64,000 nt of DNA. Origin: Mesorhizobium sp. L2C084A000 (GTDB taxonomy: Bacteria > Pseudomonadota > Alphaproteobacteria > Rhizobiales > Rhizobiaceae). The notes under the pieces were generated by a model that was not told the DNA's origin, did not search any database, and was given only the letters and a program-made list of their open reading frames with translations. The stretch lies in NCBI RefSeq assembly GCF_000502875.1, contig NZ_AYWX01000004.1, positions 163,442 to 227,441 of the forward strand, in the 5' to 3' direction. This document shows positions 7,595 to 16,724 of this stretch, in pieces (the first letter of the stretch is position 1; every line of letters begins with the position of its first letter). A program made the translations under genes and the position numbers.

Positions 7595-10425
7595 GCCAAA
7601 TTCAGCCTGACGCGCGTGAAGCCTTGCCCGATCCGAGCAGTGCCCAGCCAGGCTTCGGCGCTGCGCGCGCCGATATCGTCTTCGAGGTCAACGGCGCCGC
7701 CGTCTCGGTCAATGTGCCGCCGCTGCGCCGGCTGTCTCTGGTGCTGCGCGACGAACTGGGGCTGACCGGCACCAAGGTCGGCTGCGATGCCGGCGATTGC
7801 GGCGCCTGTACGGTGCTGGTCGACGGCGATCCCGTCTGCGCCTGCCTGATGCCGGCGGCTTCCGCTGCCGGCGCATCGGTGACGACAGTCGAAGGGCTTT
7901 CCAACGGCCGGCTGTCGGCGTTGCAGGCCTCTTTCCTCGCCTACGGCGCCGCGCAGTGCGGGATCTGCACGCCCGCCCTGTTGGTTGCGGCGACGGCGTT
8001 GCTGGAGAAGAAGGCGAGCCCCACCGAGGTCGAGGTACAGGACGCGCTCGGCGGAATTCTGTGCCGCTGCACCGGCTACCGGAAGATCATTGCCGCAGTG
8101 ATGGATGCCTCCGTGCAGGCAGTAAGCCTGGATTTCCGCTTGCCTCCATCCGGCCACGCGATCGGCTCCTCGCCGATCCGACTCGACGGCGTGCCGAAGG
8201 TCACCGGGGCTGAGAAATTCGGCGGCGATTCCTTCCCCGCCGATGCGCTGGCCGTGCTGGTGGTCCGCTCGCCGCATTATCACGCCGCTTTCGCCTTCGG
8301 CGACCTCGACGGCTGGGCGAAACAGCATCCTGGCATCGCCGGGGTCTTCACCGCCGCCGACATTCCGGGAAAGAACTGTTTCGGCGCTATCGGCCCATTC
8401 GCCGACCAGCCGGCGCTGGCCGAAGGTTTTACTCGTCTTCGCGGCGAGGCGGTGGCGCTGGTCGCCGGCGAGCGCGAGGCGATCCTCGATCTCGATTTGT
8501 CGGATTTTCCTATCCGCTGGAGCGAACTGCCGCATTTTCTGCAACCCGCCGAAGCGCAGGCCGAAGGTGCGGCGCTGATCCATGAAAGTCGGCCGGCGAA
8601 CCTGCTCACCTCCGGCCTGGTCGAACGCGGCGACCCCGAGACGGCGCTTGCCGGCGCTGCGTTCACCGTGTCCGGCGCCATCGACACCTCCTATGTCGAG
8701 CACGCCTATATCGAACCGGAAGCCGGCTATGCCTATCTGGACGGCGACACGCTGGTCGTCGTCGCCTGCACCCAGGCGCCCTATATGGACCGCGACGAGA
8801 CGGCGAAGGTGCTCGGCCTTGCCGTCGACAAGGTGCGCATCGTGCCGACCGCGACCGGCGGCGGTTTCGGTTCCAAACTCGACGTTTCGTTGCAGCCGCT
8901 GATCGGCCTGGTGGCGATGAAGACGGGGCGGCCGGCGGCACTTGCCTACACCCGCACCGAATCGATGATCTCGACCACCAAGCGCCATCCGGCCGAGATG
9001 AAAGCGACCATCGGCGCCGATGCCGACGGCCTTGTCACCGGCATGATCTTCGAAGGTGACTTCAACACCGGCGCGTATGCAAGCTGGGGGCCGACGGTGG
9101 CCAACCGCGTGCCGGTGCACGCCTCCGGACCCTATGCGACGCCGAATTACCGGGCCGAAGGCCGCGCCATCCATACCCATGGACCGATCTCCGGCGCCTT
9201 CCGAGGCTTCGGCGTGCCGCAAGCGACGATCATGCAGGAGACGCTCTATGACGAGCTGGCCGGCAAGCTCGGCATCGACCGGCTCGACTTTCGCTTGAGG
9301 AACTGCCTTCGAAACGGCTCCGAAACGGTTACCGGGCAGCTTCTGGAGTCCGGCGTCGGCATTGCCGAATGCCTGGAATCGCTACAGCCGCATTGGGTGC
9401 GCGCGACGGCTGATGCGGATGCATTCAACCGTGCCAACAGGGATAGAAAGCGCGGCGCTGGCGTCGCGTCCTGCTGGTATGGCTGCGGCAACACCTCGCT
9501 GCCCAACCCGTCGACAATCCGGGTCGGCATCGCGGCTGACGGCACGGTCATCTTGCATCAGGGCGCCGTCGATATCGGCCAGGGTTCGAACACCGTTATC
9601 ACCCAGATCTGCGCCGACGCGCTCGGCCTGCCGCTTGAGAGATTCCGGCTGAAAAGCGCCGATACGGCGATCAGCCCCGATGCCGGCAAGACCTCGGCCT
9701 CGCGCCAGACCTTCGTCACCGGCAAGGCGGCCGAAAAGGCCGGCCGCGCCTTGCGTGAAAAGATCCTGCGCTTTGCCAATGTTTCCGAAAACGCAGCCCT
9801 GCAACTCGACGGCCCGGCGATCGTCATCCGCGAAGGCGAAGCTGTCCGCCGCATGGACCTCGCCTCGCTCGACGTGGACGCCGAAGGCTTCGTCTTCCGC
9901 GCCGAGGAGACCTACGATCCGCCGACGCTGCCCCTCGACGCCAAGGGCCAGGGCAACCCATACGCCGTTTACGGCTATGGCGCGCAGATCGCCGAACTGG
10001 AGGTCGACCTCAAGCTCGGCACGGTGAAGCTGCTGAAAATCACCGCCGCGCACGATGTCGGCAAGGCGATCAACCCGCTGCTGGCCGAGGGCCAGATCGA
10101 AGGCGGCATCGCGCAAGGCATCGGCATGGCGCTGATGGAAGAGTATATCCCCGGCCGCACCGAGAATCTGCACGATTACCTGATCCCGACCATTGGCGAC
10201 GTGCCGCCGATCGAGACCATCCTGATAGAAGTTCCGGATCCGGAAGGACCCTTCGGCGCCAAGGGGCTGGGCGAGCATGTGCTGATCCCGACGGCGCCGG
10301 CAATCCTCAATGCCATCCGCCACGCCACCGGCGTGCTGGTCACCAAGATACCGGCGACGCCGACGCGTATCCGCGCTGGCATCCGCGAAAAAGATGGTAT
10401 CCGCGAAAAGGAGGCACGCCGATGA
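7591..10425 (+). CDS. Molybdenum hydroxylase, fused [2Fe-2S] and molybdopterin-binding subunit
   Basis: 944 residues from ATG 7591. Residues about 28-180 form the two-cluster ferredoxin module: plant-type Cys65, Cys70, Cys73, Cys85, then CGIC and LCRC of the second cluster. The rest is the aldehyde-oxidase/xanthine-dehydrogenase Mo domain with GGGFGSK, GAFRGFG, an active-site-like GQGSNTVI segment and the catalytic-Glu motif GAKGLGEH near the C terminus. In most bacterial relatives the ferredoxin and Mo parts are separate proteins. The enzyme should hydroxylate an aromatic N-heterocycle with water as oxygen source. Context (PncA, a 6-hydroxynicotinate-reductase-like protein) suggests nicotinate, not xanthine, but specificity cannot be read. 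Confidence 0.88.
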   Translation: MSQIQPDAREALPDPSSAQPGFGAARADIVFEVNGAAVSVNVPPLRRLSLVLRDELGLTGTKVGCDAGDCGACTVLVDGDPVCACLMPAASAAGASVTTVEGLSNGRLSALQASFLAYGAAQCGICTPALLVAATALLEKKASPTEVEVQDALGGILCRCTGYRKIIAAVMDASVQAVSLDFRLPPSGHAIGSSPIRLDGVPKVTGAEKFGGDSFPADALAVLVVRSPHYHAAFAFGDLDGWAKQHPGIAGVFTAADIPGKNCFGAIGPFADQPALAEGFTRLRGEAVALVAGEREAILDLDLSDFPIRWSELPHFLQPAEAQAEGAALIHESRPANLLTSGLVERGDPETALAGAAFTVSGAIDTSYVEHAYIEPEAGYAYLDGDTLVVVACTQAPYMDRDETAKVLGLAVDKVRIVPTATGGGFGSKLDVSLQPLIGLVAMKTGRPAALAYTRTESMISTTKRHPAEMKATIGADADGLVTGMIFEGDFNTGAYASWGPTVANRVPVHASGPYATPNYRAEGRAIHTHGPISGAFRGFGVPQATIMQETLYDELAGKLGIDRLDFRLRNCLRNGSETVTGQLLESGVGIAECLESLQPHWVRATADADAFNRANRDRKRGAGVASCWYGCGNTSLPNPSTIRVGIAADGTVILHQGAVDIGQGSNTVITQICADALGLPLERFRLKSADTAISPDAGKTSASRQTFVTGKAAEKAGRALREKILRFANVSENAALQLDGPAIVIREGEAVRRMDLASLDVDAEGFVFRAEETYDPPTLPLDAKGQGNPYAVYGYGAQIAELEVDLKLGTVKLLKITAAHDVGKAINPLLAEGQIEGGIAQGIGMALMEEYIPGRTENLHDYLIPTIGDVPPIETILIEVPDPEGPFGAKGLGEHVLIPTAPAILNAIRHATGVLVTKIPATPTRIRAGIREKDGIREKEARR

Positions 10426-11963
10426 GCGAGCTTGCCGAGCGCTTCGAAACCCATGATCCCGGCGAGAAGCAGGTGGCGGAGAAGATCCGCTGCGATGCCT
10501 GTCCGGTGATGTGCTACATATCGGATGGGCGCACCGGCGCCTGCGACCGCTACGGCAATGTCGGCGGCAGGATCGTGCGGATGGACCCGCTGACGATCCT
10601 CGATCATGCGGCCGAGACCGGCGCGGCAATCGTGCCGTTCATTGCCGAAGGCGAGGCATGGGACGGCGAACTGGTTAACACCGGCCGCCGCTTCGTCACG
10701 GCAATAGGCGCCGGCACCACCTATCCCGACTACAAGCCGGCGCCGTTCATCGTCAGCCAGGAAGTCGAAGGCGTCGATCTCGTCACCGTGGTCACCGAAG
10801 GCATTTTTTCGTATTGCGGCGTCAAGGTGAAGATCGACACCGACCGTCATATCGGACCCGAAATGGCTGTCGTGCGATCGCAAGGCGAAGCGATCGGCCA
10901 TGTCACGACGGGAGAATATGGCTCGCAGATGCTGTCGCTGGGCGGTGTGCATCACCTGACCGGCGGCTCCAAGGCCGAGGGCCGCGCCACCTGCGACGCT
11001 CTGCTCAATCTGTGCAACCGCAAGCCGGTGGAATTGGCCATCGACGGCGGCGCCACCATAACAGTCGAAGCCGGCAAGGCGCCTATCATCGACGGCAAGC
11101 AGGAACACCGCATGCGCGTCGGCTGCGGCTCGGCCACCATCGGCATGTTCGCCACGCAATGGCGCGGTCTGGTCGACGAGGTGGTGGTGGTCGACGACCA
11201 CATCACCGGCGTCGTTTCCGAGCACCAGGCTGGCAAGGTGCTGGACTGGCAGGAAACGGGTATAAAAATAATCGGCCGTCGTTCGACGCCGGGCCGCTAT
11301 TTCAAGGTCTCCGAACCCGGCCTAGGCTGGGGCGGCACCAGCATTTCCGACCCACTGTCGATCCTCGGCGAGTGGAACGTCAAGAAGGGCGCGCGGCCGG
11401 GCCTGTCGCTGCTGATGGTGTCGACCACCGGCGAGCAGTTCGCCTATTACGAACTCGATGACGATCTGAAGCCGGTGCAAAAGCGTTTTCCCGAAAGGCT
11501 GCAAAAGTCCGTCGAGTTGATCGAGGACAATTGCGAACCGGCTTTGTGCACCGTGCTGTTCATCGGCGGCGCCGGCGGTTCGCTGCGTGCCGGCGTCACC
11601 GAAAACCCGGTCAATCTGACCCGTTCGGTGCAAGGCCTGACCACCTATGTGACGGTCGGCGGCGCGCCGGTCTATGTCTGGCCGGGCGGCGGCATCACGC
11701 TGATGGTCGATGTCACACGAGTGCCGGAAGGCGCCTTCGGCTATGTGCCGACACCGGCGCTGGTGGCCCCGATCGAGTTCACGCTGCGCCGCGACGACTA
11801 TGTCAGGCTCGGCGGCTACGAGGCCGAGATACGCAGCGTCGAGGACATTGTCGCAAAAGGCGGTGAGTACCTGAATCCGCGCCGCGGCACAGGCGCCGAA
11901 GCCAACAATCCATGGCCGCCACTCGCGCAGCTACGTCGTGCTGGCCCGAACGGGGCCGGGTGA
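10422..11963 (+). CDS. 6-hydroxynicotinate reductase-like iron-sulfur protein
   Basis: 513 residues, overlapping the Mo subunit by ATGA. Near the N terminus Cys24, Cys27, Cys31 and Cys41 (CDACPVMC, then GACDRYG) form a likely [4Fe-4S] site. The remainder is a conserved alpha/beta protein rich in glycine turns ([43 protein letters not shown]). I recognise this as the family named after 6-hydroxynicotinate reductase of Eubacterium barkeri, which reduces 6-hydroxynicotinate to 1,4,5,6-tetrahydro-6-oxonicotinate. Sitting directly behind a Mo hydroxylase, it would perform the second step of a ring-reducing pathway. The assignment rests on remembered family features. Confidence 0.68.
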   Translation: MSELAERFETHDPGEKQVAEKIRCDACPVMCYISDGRTGACDRYGNVGGRIVRMDPLTILDHAAETGAAIVPFIAEGEAWDGELVNTGRRFVTAIGAGTTYPDYKPAPFIVSQEVEGVDLVTVVTEGIFSYCGVKVKIDTDRHIGPEMAVVRSQGEAIGHVTTGEYGSQMLSLGGVHHLTGGSKAEGRATCDALLNLCNRKPVELAIDGGATITVEAGKAPIIDGKQEHRMRVGCGSATIGMFATQWRGLVDEVVVVDDHITGVVSEHQAGKVLDWQETGIKIIGRRSTPGRYFKVSEPGLGWGGTSISDPLSILGEWNVKKGARPGLSLLMVSTTGEQFAYYELDDDLKPVQKRFPERLQKSVELIEDNCEPALCTVLFIGGAGGSLRAGVTENPVNLTRSVQGLTTYVTVGGAPVYVWPGGGITLMVDVTRVPEGAFGYVPTPALVAPIEFTLRRDDYVRLGGYEAEIRSVEDIVAKGGEYLNPRRGTGAEANNPWPPLAQLRRAGPNGAG

Positions 11964-12847
11964 TGCAAGGTCCGCAAGCCCATTGGCTGCAGGACGGCAA
12001 GCGGCTGCATCTCAACCACGGGCCGATCGACCTGATCGTCGAGGTTTTTGGTGAGGCGGATGAATGCCGCCGAGCCTATGAACAAGCCGTAGCGCGGTTC
12101 CAGACGATCCTGATGGAACTGGTCGAGGAACTCCCCGAATTGCGGCTGCCGGCGTTTTTCCTGGCGCCGCGCACCTTCGCCGGCCCGACGGCGCGCCGCA
12201 TGGAGGCAGCCGTCATGCCCCTGGCGGAATGCTTCATAACACCGATGGCCGCCGTCGCGGGATCGGTAGCCGACGAAATGCTCGCTGCATTGCTTGAGGG
12301 TCGCAAGCTCGATCGCGCCTATGTCAACAATGGCGGCGACTGCGCAATCCATATCGGCAGGGGACAGTCGATGGGATTGGCGGTCGCCGGCACCGGCAAC
12401 GGCATGGCCGACCGGATCACGATCCGCGCGGAAGATGGCGTTCGTGGCGTTGCCACCAGCGGCTGGCGCGGCCGCTCCTTCTCGCTTGGCATTGCCGACG
12501 CCGTCACCGTGCTCGCGCGGACTGGCGCCGAGGCCGATGCGGCGGCGACCCTCATTGCCAACGCAGTGGACCTGCCCAGCAATCCCGCCATCAGACGCAT
12601 TTCCGCACATGAACTGTCGCCCGACAGCGATCTTGGCTCGCGGCTGGTGACCCAAGACGTCGGCACGCTTGCACCTGGCGAAGTGGCGCAGGCGCTGGAC
12701 AATGGCCTTGCCGTCGCCGAAGATTTTCGCCGGCGCGGCCTCATTGCCGGATCGGCGTTGTTTCTTGGCGGTGAGGCCCGCATCAGTGGCTCGGTTGCGC
12801 TTGCCGCGCCCAACAAAAGTTCGAGGGAGGAGGTTGCCCATGCCTGA
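11963..12847 (+). CDS. UPF0280 family protein (ApbE-like)
   Basis: 294 residues from ATG 11963, which overlaps the preceding stop (TGATG). Segments AAVAGSVADEM, VNNGGDCAIHI and GVATSGWRGRSFSLGIADAVTVLA recall the core of ApbE flavin transferases, which attach FMN to proteins; the relation is at superfamily level. UPF0280 has no established reaction that I know of. Its fixed place between the reductase-like gene and the PF06684 gene suggests a role in the same pathway, either maturing a flavoprotein or as a ring-processing enzyme. Overlaps the next gene by eight bases. Confidence 0.75.
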   Translation: MQGPQAHWLQDGKRLHLNHGPIDLIVEVFGEADECRRAYEQAVARFQTILMELVEELPELRLPAFFLAPRTFAGPTARRMEAAVMPLAECFITPMAAVAGSVADEMLAALLEGRKLDRAYVNNGGDCAIHIGRGQSMGLAVAGTGNGMADRITIRAEDGVRGVATSGWRGRSFSLGIADAVTVLARTGAEADAAATLIANAVDLPSNPAIRRISAHELSPDSDLGSRLVTQDVGTLAPGEVAQALDNGLAVAEDFRRRGLIAGSALFLGGEARISGSVALAAPNKSSREEVAHA

Positions 12848-13424
12848 GTTTCCGATCCGCAAGATCGCGGTGCTGACCGAAGAGATTTTTCACGAGGGCG
12901 GGCCGGTGGCCAGGGTGCCGCGCCGCCGCGCCGCCGCTCTTGCCGTGGTGAAGAATCCGTTCGCCGGGCGCTATGTCGAGGAGCTGCAGAGCGCCATGGA
13001 TGATCTAAAGCCGCTCGGCCTGCTGCTCGCCGACCGGCTGATCACGGCCCTCGGCGGCGATGTGAAACAGATCGACGGCTATGGCAAGGGCGCCATTGTC
13101 GGCACAGCAGGCGAACTCGAGCACGGCGCGCTCTGGCATGTGCCCGGCGGCTACGCCATGCGCGAGCGGCTCGGCGACGCCAAGGCGATCGTGCCCTCGG
13201 CCAAGAAGGTCGGCGCTTTCGGTTCGAAGCTCGACGTGCCGCTCGGCCACATCAACGCCGCCTATGTGCGCAGCCATTTCGACGCCATGGAAGTCGGCAT
13301 GTCCGATGGTCCGCGCCCCGACGAGATCCTGTTCTGCCTCGCCATGACCTGCGGCCCGCGCATCCACGATCGCATGGGTGGTCTCGCGGCCGATGACATC
13401 AAAGCCTGGGATGGCTTGCGGTGA
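12840..13424 (+). CDS. PF06684 'amino acid synthesis' family protein (former DUF1185)
   Basis: 194 residues from ATG 12840, inside the end of the UPF0280 gene; GGGAGGAGG lies just upstream as ribosome site. Conserved parts are EEIFHEGGPVARVP, NPFAGRYVEELQ, YGKGAIVGTAGELEHGALWH and KVGAFGSKLDVPLGH. The family name has no firm biochemical basis. The E. barkeri nicotinate pathway needs an enamidase after the reductase and none is seen here, so this protein is one candidate for ring opening or another hydrolytic step. That function is inference only. Coupled to the marR gene by a GTGA overlap. Confidence 0.75.
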   Translation: MPEFPIRKIAVLTEEIFHEGGPVARVPRRRAAALAVVKNPFAGRYVEELQSAMDDLKPLGLLLADRLITALGGDVKQIDGYGKGAIVGTAGELEHGALWHVPGGYAMRERLGDAKAIVPSAKKVGAFGSKLDVPLGHINAAYVRSHFDAMEVGMSDGPRPDEILFCLAMTCGPRIHDRMGGLAADDIKAWDGLR

Positions 13425-13882
13425 GCGGCGAGGACAATCTGCTCAAGCTGGTCGAGGTCGAGGCGCCGGACGACCAGGATTACCTCCTGCAGGAGCAGGT
13501 CGGCTTCATCCTGCGCAAGGCGCATCAGCGCCATGTCGCGATCTTTGCCGCGCATATCGGCGACCTGACGCCGCCGCAATTCGCGGCGTTGGCCAAGCTG
13601 CGTGACGTCGGCGAGACCTCGCAGAACCAGCTCGGCACGCTGATCGCGATGGATGCGGCGACGGTGAAGGGCGTCATCGACCGGCTGAAGGCGCGCGGCC
13701 TTGTCGAGCTTTCCAGGCACGAGGTCGACAAAAGACGGCTTCTGGTCAATCTGACCGCGGCAGGCCGCGATGCGATCGAGCGCCTGATCCCGCTGGCGCG
13801 CGAGATCACCCAGGAGACGCTGGCGCCGCTCTCCGCCAAGGAGATCGCCACCTTCATGAAGCTGCTGGTGAAGCTGGCTTAG
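13421..13882 (+). CDS. MarR family transcriptional regulator
   Basis: 153 residues, GTG start overlapping the previous stop. A winged helix-turn-helix is clear: LTPPQFAALAKLRDVGETSQNQLG, then MDAATVKGVIDRLKARGLVE and the wing HEVDKRRLLVNLT. MarR proteins are usually repressors released by aromatic ligands. As the last gene of the Mo-hydroxylase operon it most likely controls the promoter at 6630-6670, with the substrate or an intermediate as inducer (inference). Confidence 0.88.
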   Translation: MSGEDNLLKLVEVEAPDDQDYLLQEQVGFILRKAHQRHVAIFAAHIGDLTPPQFAALAKLRDVGETSQNQLGTLIAMDAATVKGVIDRLKARGLVELSRHEVDKRRLLVNLTAAGRDAIERLIPLAREITQETLAPLSAKEIATFMKLLVKLA

Positions 13883-13998
13883 AGCGGCGCTGCCGCGAGA
13901 ATGGGCCGACTAGCAAGGCCTTATGTAATATAGCTGTCGGAGAAGAGTTCGCCTCAGGCGAATGCGGTTAGCTCGTCGCTTGTCGATTGACACCAAAG

Positions 13999-14850
13999 AT
14001 GATTGGATCGATCAAAACGGGGGCGTTTGTGGGGCAGCTTGTTCAAGGCGACGACGGATCGCCCGTAGAGGAGGTCGGCGCCTGGGCCAAAACTAAGCAC
14101 GAGTATCTATGTCGTTATGTCGACATCAGCCGTGGCGTCCGATCAAAATGGCTCGATCACGGAAAGGCTGGAGCAACTCTGATTGATCCGTTCTGTGGAC
14201 CGGGCAGATGCAGGATTCGCGGCACCAATGAGTTCATTGATGGCGGTGTGGTTGCTGCCTGGAAGAAGAGTGCGGACAGCAGAACGCCATTCTCTGCGGT
14301 ATATATCGGAGATATCGAACCCGGGCGGGTTGAGGCTTGCAAGAAACGGCTACAAGCGCTGAACGCTCCGGTCGTGGCTTTCACGGGTAATGCTGTTGCC
14401 ACCATCAAGACGGTCGTCGGCGTTGTGAACCCTCATAGCTTGAATTTCGCATACCTGGATCCTTACAACCTGGAGACGCTCAACTTCGAGATGATCAGCA
14501 CGCTGTCAGACCTTCGGTACGTCGACATGCTTGTACATGTCAGCCAAATGGACCTGCAGCGGAACCTCGACAAATACTCGTCGGGCGACTCGACGGTGTT
14601 CGATGCCTTCATTCCTGGCTGGCGTGACGCCATCAAAGCGGGAAACGCCAAGGCAACACGCCAGGCAATTTTGCGTTATTGGTCGGAACTTGTTGGACGA
14701 CTCGGCGTATGGCCCTCCCCCGAACCCAAGCTAGTAACCGGACCCGGCAACCAGCCGCTATATTGGCTTCTGCTAGCCGCCAAGCATGAACTCGCTCTGG
14801 CGTTTTGGAAGGTCGCTGCCAACAACCAAAGACAGGGCAACCTTTTCTAG
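13999..14850 (+). CDS. tcmP: Three-Cys-motif partner protein TcmP
   Basis: About 283 residues. The family marks are VGAWAKTKHEYLCRYVDI near the N terminus, the Rossmann/methyltransferase-like LIDPFCGPGRCRI, YIGDIEPGRVEACKKRL, and NFAYLDPYNLETLNFEMI, which looks like an N6-methyltransferase-type motif (DPYNL). I start at ATG 13999; a TTG at 13987 is an alternative. TcmP genes are found next to a Gp37/Gp68 protein, as here, but their joint function is unknown to me. Base composition looks less GC-rich than the flanks, and the pair sits between unrelated operons, which suggests transfer. Confidence 0.8.
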   Translation: MIGSIKTGAFVGQLVQGDDGSPVEEVGAWAKTKHEYLCRYVDISRGVRSKWLDHGKAGATLIDPFCGPGRCRIRGTNEFIDGGVVAAWKKSADSRTPFSAVYIGDIEPGRVEACKKRLQALNAPVVAFTGNAVATIKTVVGVVNPHSLNFAYLDPYNLETLNFEMISTLSDLRYVDMLVHVSQMDLQRNLDKYSSGDSTVFDAFIPGWRDAIKAGNAKATRQAILRYWSELVGRLGVWPSPEPKLVTGPGNQPLYWLLLAAKHELALAFWKVAANNQRQGNLF

Positions 14851-15599
14851 GCGGTAGCTGACGGCATCTCATCGTAGATACGACCATTGAGCATACGACC
14901 GGCGGCTTTCTTATTATTGCCTCCCCACTGCTTGAAGAAGAATGCCGTGCCCGCGCGTCGGCACATCGTTTCGATCTCGTCGACCCAGTGAGGATTCATA
15001 TCCCGTGCCCCTGGCCCGCTTTCACCGCCAACGATTGCCCATTGAATACCGGTGAGATTGGCACCGGCCACAGATCCAATCAACGGCTCTAGAGAAACGA
15101 ACCGGATTGCTGCTGGCACTCGGCGAAGGTCATCGAGTCTGCCCAGCACTCGATGGTCTTCAACGCTGGTCCCGAGCCAGACATTCGGCAGAACGGGAAA
15201 GTCGCCACGCGTCAGAACCTTGGCCATGACTTCCGGGCGCTTCGTTAGAATCTGATAAGTATGCCGTGGCGTCTCTTCCATCACAGCCCATACCTGCCGA
15301 ATGAAATCGGCTGGCACATCGACATGAAAGAGATCGGACATCGAGTTCACGAAGACGCGGCGTGGTTTTGACCAAGTTGCGGGGATCGACAGCGATTTCG
15401 GATCGGTGATGACTTTGCCGGTCCACTTCGCCCGGCCACCCGTCTTCCGTGTTAAGCCCTGGTACTTGTTCATGCCCATGGCATCTAGTCGTGCCGCCAT
15501 GCGCATCGCGTAGCAGTTCGTACAACCGGCGGTCAGGATCGTGCAGCCGGCCACCGGGTTCCACGTCGCGTCGGTCCATTCGATCGAAGTCTCAGCCAT
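14847..15599 (-). CDS. Gp37/Gp68 (DUF5131, PF07505) three-Cys-motif protein, partner of TcmP
   Basis: 250 residues from ATG 15599, chosen because AAGGAG lies nine bases upstream; a GTG at 15617 would add six residues. The name-giving motif is Cys19, Cys26 and Cys29 (GCTILTAGCTNCYA), spaced much like a radical-SAM cluster site. Further conserved parts are RVFVNSMSDLFH, QILTKRPEVM, LGTSVEDHRVLGRLDDL, SLEPLIGSV and GGESGPGARDM. The family is widespread in phages and mobile elements. It converges on tcmP, and the two stop codons share the palindrome CTAG (14847-14850). Confidence 0.82.
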   Translation of the reverse strand: MAETSIEWTDATWNPVAGCTILTAGCTNCYAMRMAARLDAMGMNKYQGLTRKTGGRAKWTGKVITDPKSLSIPATWSKPRRVFVNSMSDLFHVDVPADFIRQVWAVMEETPRHTYQILTKRPEVMAKVLTRGDFPVLPNVWLGTSVEDHRVLGRLDDLRRVPAAIRFVSLEPLIGSVAGANLTGIQWAIVGGESGPGARDMNPHWVDEIETMCRRAGTAFFFKQWGGNNKKAAGRMLNGRIYDEMPSATA

Positions 15600-15678
15600 A
15601 GGAAGATTCTCCTTCACGTTGATGGTTAATTCAAGGTGATGAAGCTTCCGTTATCGAGTTCGACGGCTGAAGAGGTTC

Positions 15679-15716
15679 CGGCCATAGCCCACCAAAGAGC
15701 GGGAGAGCTATGGCCG
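15679..15716. terminator. Hairpin, possible terminator between sugar-binding protein and Gp37 genes
   Basis: CGGCCATAGC (15679-15688) pairs perfectly with GCTATGGCCG (15707-15716) across an 18-nt loop. It lies 40 bases beyond the stop of the sugar-binding protein gene and 80 bases before the start of the Gp37 gene, both read leftward. No long T run follows, so it may be a stabilising or regulatory stem as much as a terminator. Confidence 0.45.
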
Positions 15717-15755
15717 AATTCTAAACACCGGAGCTACCTTCTCCGGCAATAGCGT

Positions 15756-16724
15756 TCAGAGGCCGTTGTCCTTCAGCACCTGGGCAGCGTTTTCCTTGGT
15801 GATCTTCTCGGTCGGCAGAGTGATGGTCTTTTCGACCTTCTCGCCGTTGAGGAACTTGATCGCCTGGCGCAGGCCTTCGGCGCCGGGAGTGACATAGGTG
15901 AAGGTCGCCGTCAGCTCGCCCTTGTTCACCATCTGCACGCCTTCATTGGGCAGGCCGTCGATGCCGATGAACTTGATGTCCTTCTCGCGGCCGACATCCT
16001 TGGCGGCGAGATAGGCGCCATAGGCCATCGGGTCGTTGTGGCCGTAAACGAGATCGATCTTCTCGTTGCTCTTCAGCGCGTTGGCCATCAGATTGTAGGC
16101 CTGGTCCTGCTTCCAGTCGCCCGATTGCTGGTCGAGCAGATATTTGATGCCCGGTTCCTTGTCGGTGAATTCATGGAAACCGTCATGGCGGTCATGCGCC
16201 GGCTGGGTGCCCATGCCGCCCCAGATCTCGACGACGTTGCCTGCAGCCTTGCCCTTGCCGCCAAGCAGTTCGACGGCATATTCGCCGGCCGCGCGACCGA
16301 TCAGCGCGTTGTCGCCGCCGACGAACTGCGTGTAGTCCTTGGTGTCGACATTGCGGTCGAGCACGAAGACCGGGATCTTGGCGTCGATCGCCTGCTGCAC
16401 GACGCCGGTCAGGCCGGCAGATTCCTTCGGTGACACCAACAGCGCATCGACCTCCTGGCGGATCAGGTTCTCGACATCGGCGACCTGCTTTTCGGTCTTG
16501 TCCTCGCCGTCGGTGATGATCAGTTCGACCTCGGGATGCTTGGCGGCTTCGGCCAGGATGTCCTTGTTGAACTGCGCGCGCCAGGGCTCGATGGTCGTCA
16601 CCTGCGAGAAGCCGATCTTCCACTTCTTGTCCTGGGCGAAGGCATTGCCGGTGGTCAGAAGCGCGGTGGTGGTCAGCAGCGCCGCGGTCAGGGCGGCAAG
16701 CTTCAGCATGTCACGTCGTTTCAT
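15756..16724 (-). CDS. Sugar ABC transporter substrate-binding protein (ribose/RbsB type)
   Basis: 322 residues with a signal peptide (RRDMLKLAALTAALLTTTAL, then GNAFAQD as likely cleavage region). Periplasmic binding protein type 1 fold: KIGFSQVTTIEPWRAQ, VDALLVSPKESAGL, IPVFVLDRNVDT, VYGHNDPMAYGAYLAA and FIGIDGLPNEG. Such proteins bind ribose, galactose, inositol or similar. Ribosome site GGAGGAAAC precedes the ATG, which overlaps the permease stop (ATGA on the minus strand). It is the last gene of the operon, after ATPase and permease. The sugar is not known. Confidence 0.9.
   Translation of the reverse strand: MKRRDMLKLAALTAALLTTTALLTTGNAFAQDKKWKIGFSQVTTIEPWRAQFNKDILAEAAKHPEVELIITDGEDKTEKQVADVENLIRQEVDALLVSPKESAGLTGVVQQAIDAKIPVFVLDRNVDTKDYTQFVGGDNALIGRAAGEYAVELLGGKGKAAGNVVEIWGGMGTQPAHDRHDGFHEFTDKEPGIKYLLDQQSGDWKQDQAYNLMANALKSNEKIDLVYGHNDPMAYGAYLAAKDVGREKDIKFIGIDGLPNEGVQMVNKGELTATFTYVTPGAEGLRQAIKFLNGEKVEKTITLPTEKITKENAAQVLKDNGL

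Noticed and set aside
7279-9222. 647-codon open frame on the minus strand across the Mo-hydroxylase genes
   Set aside because: It is antisense to well-recognised subunits, shows no domain, and has the Arg/His/Asp-rich composition typical of shadow frames in high-GC DNA.
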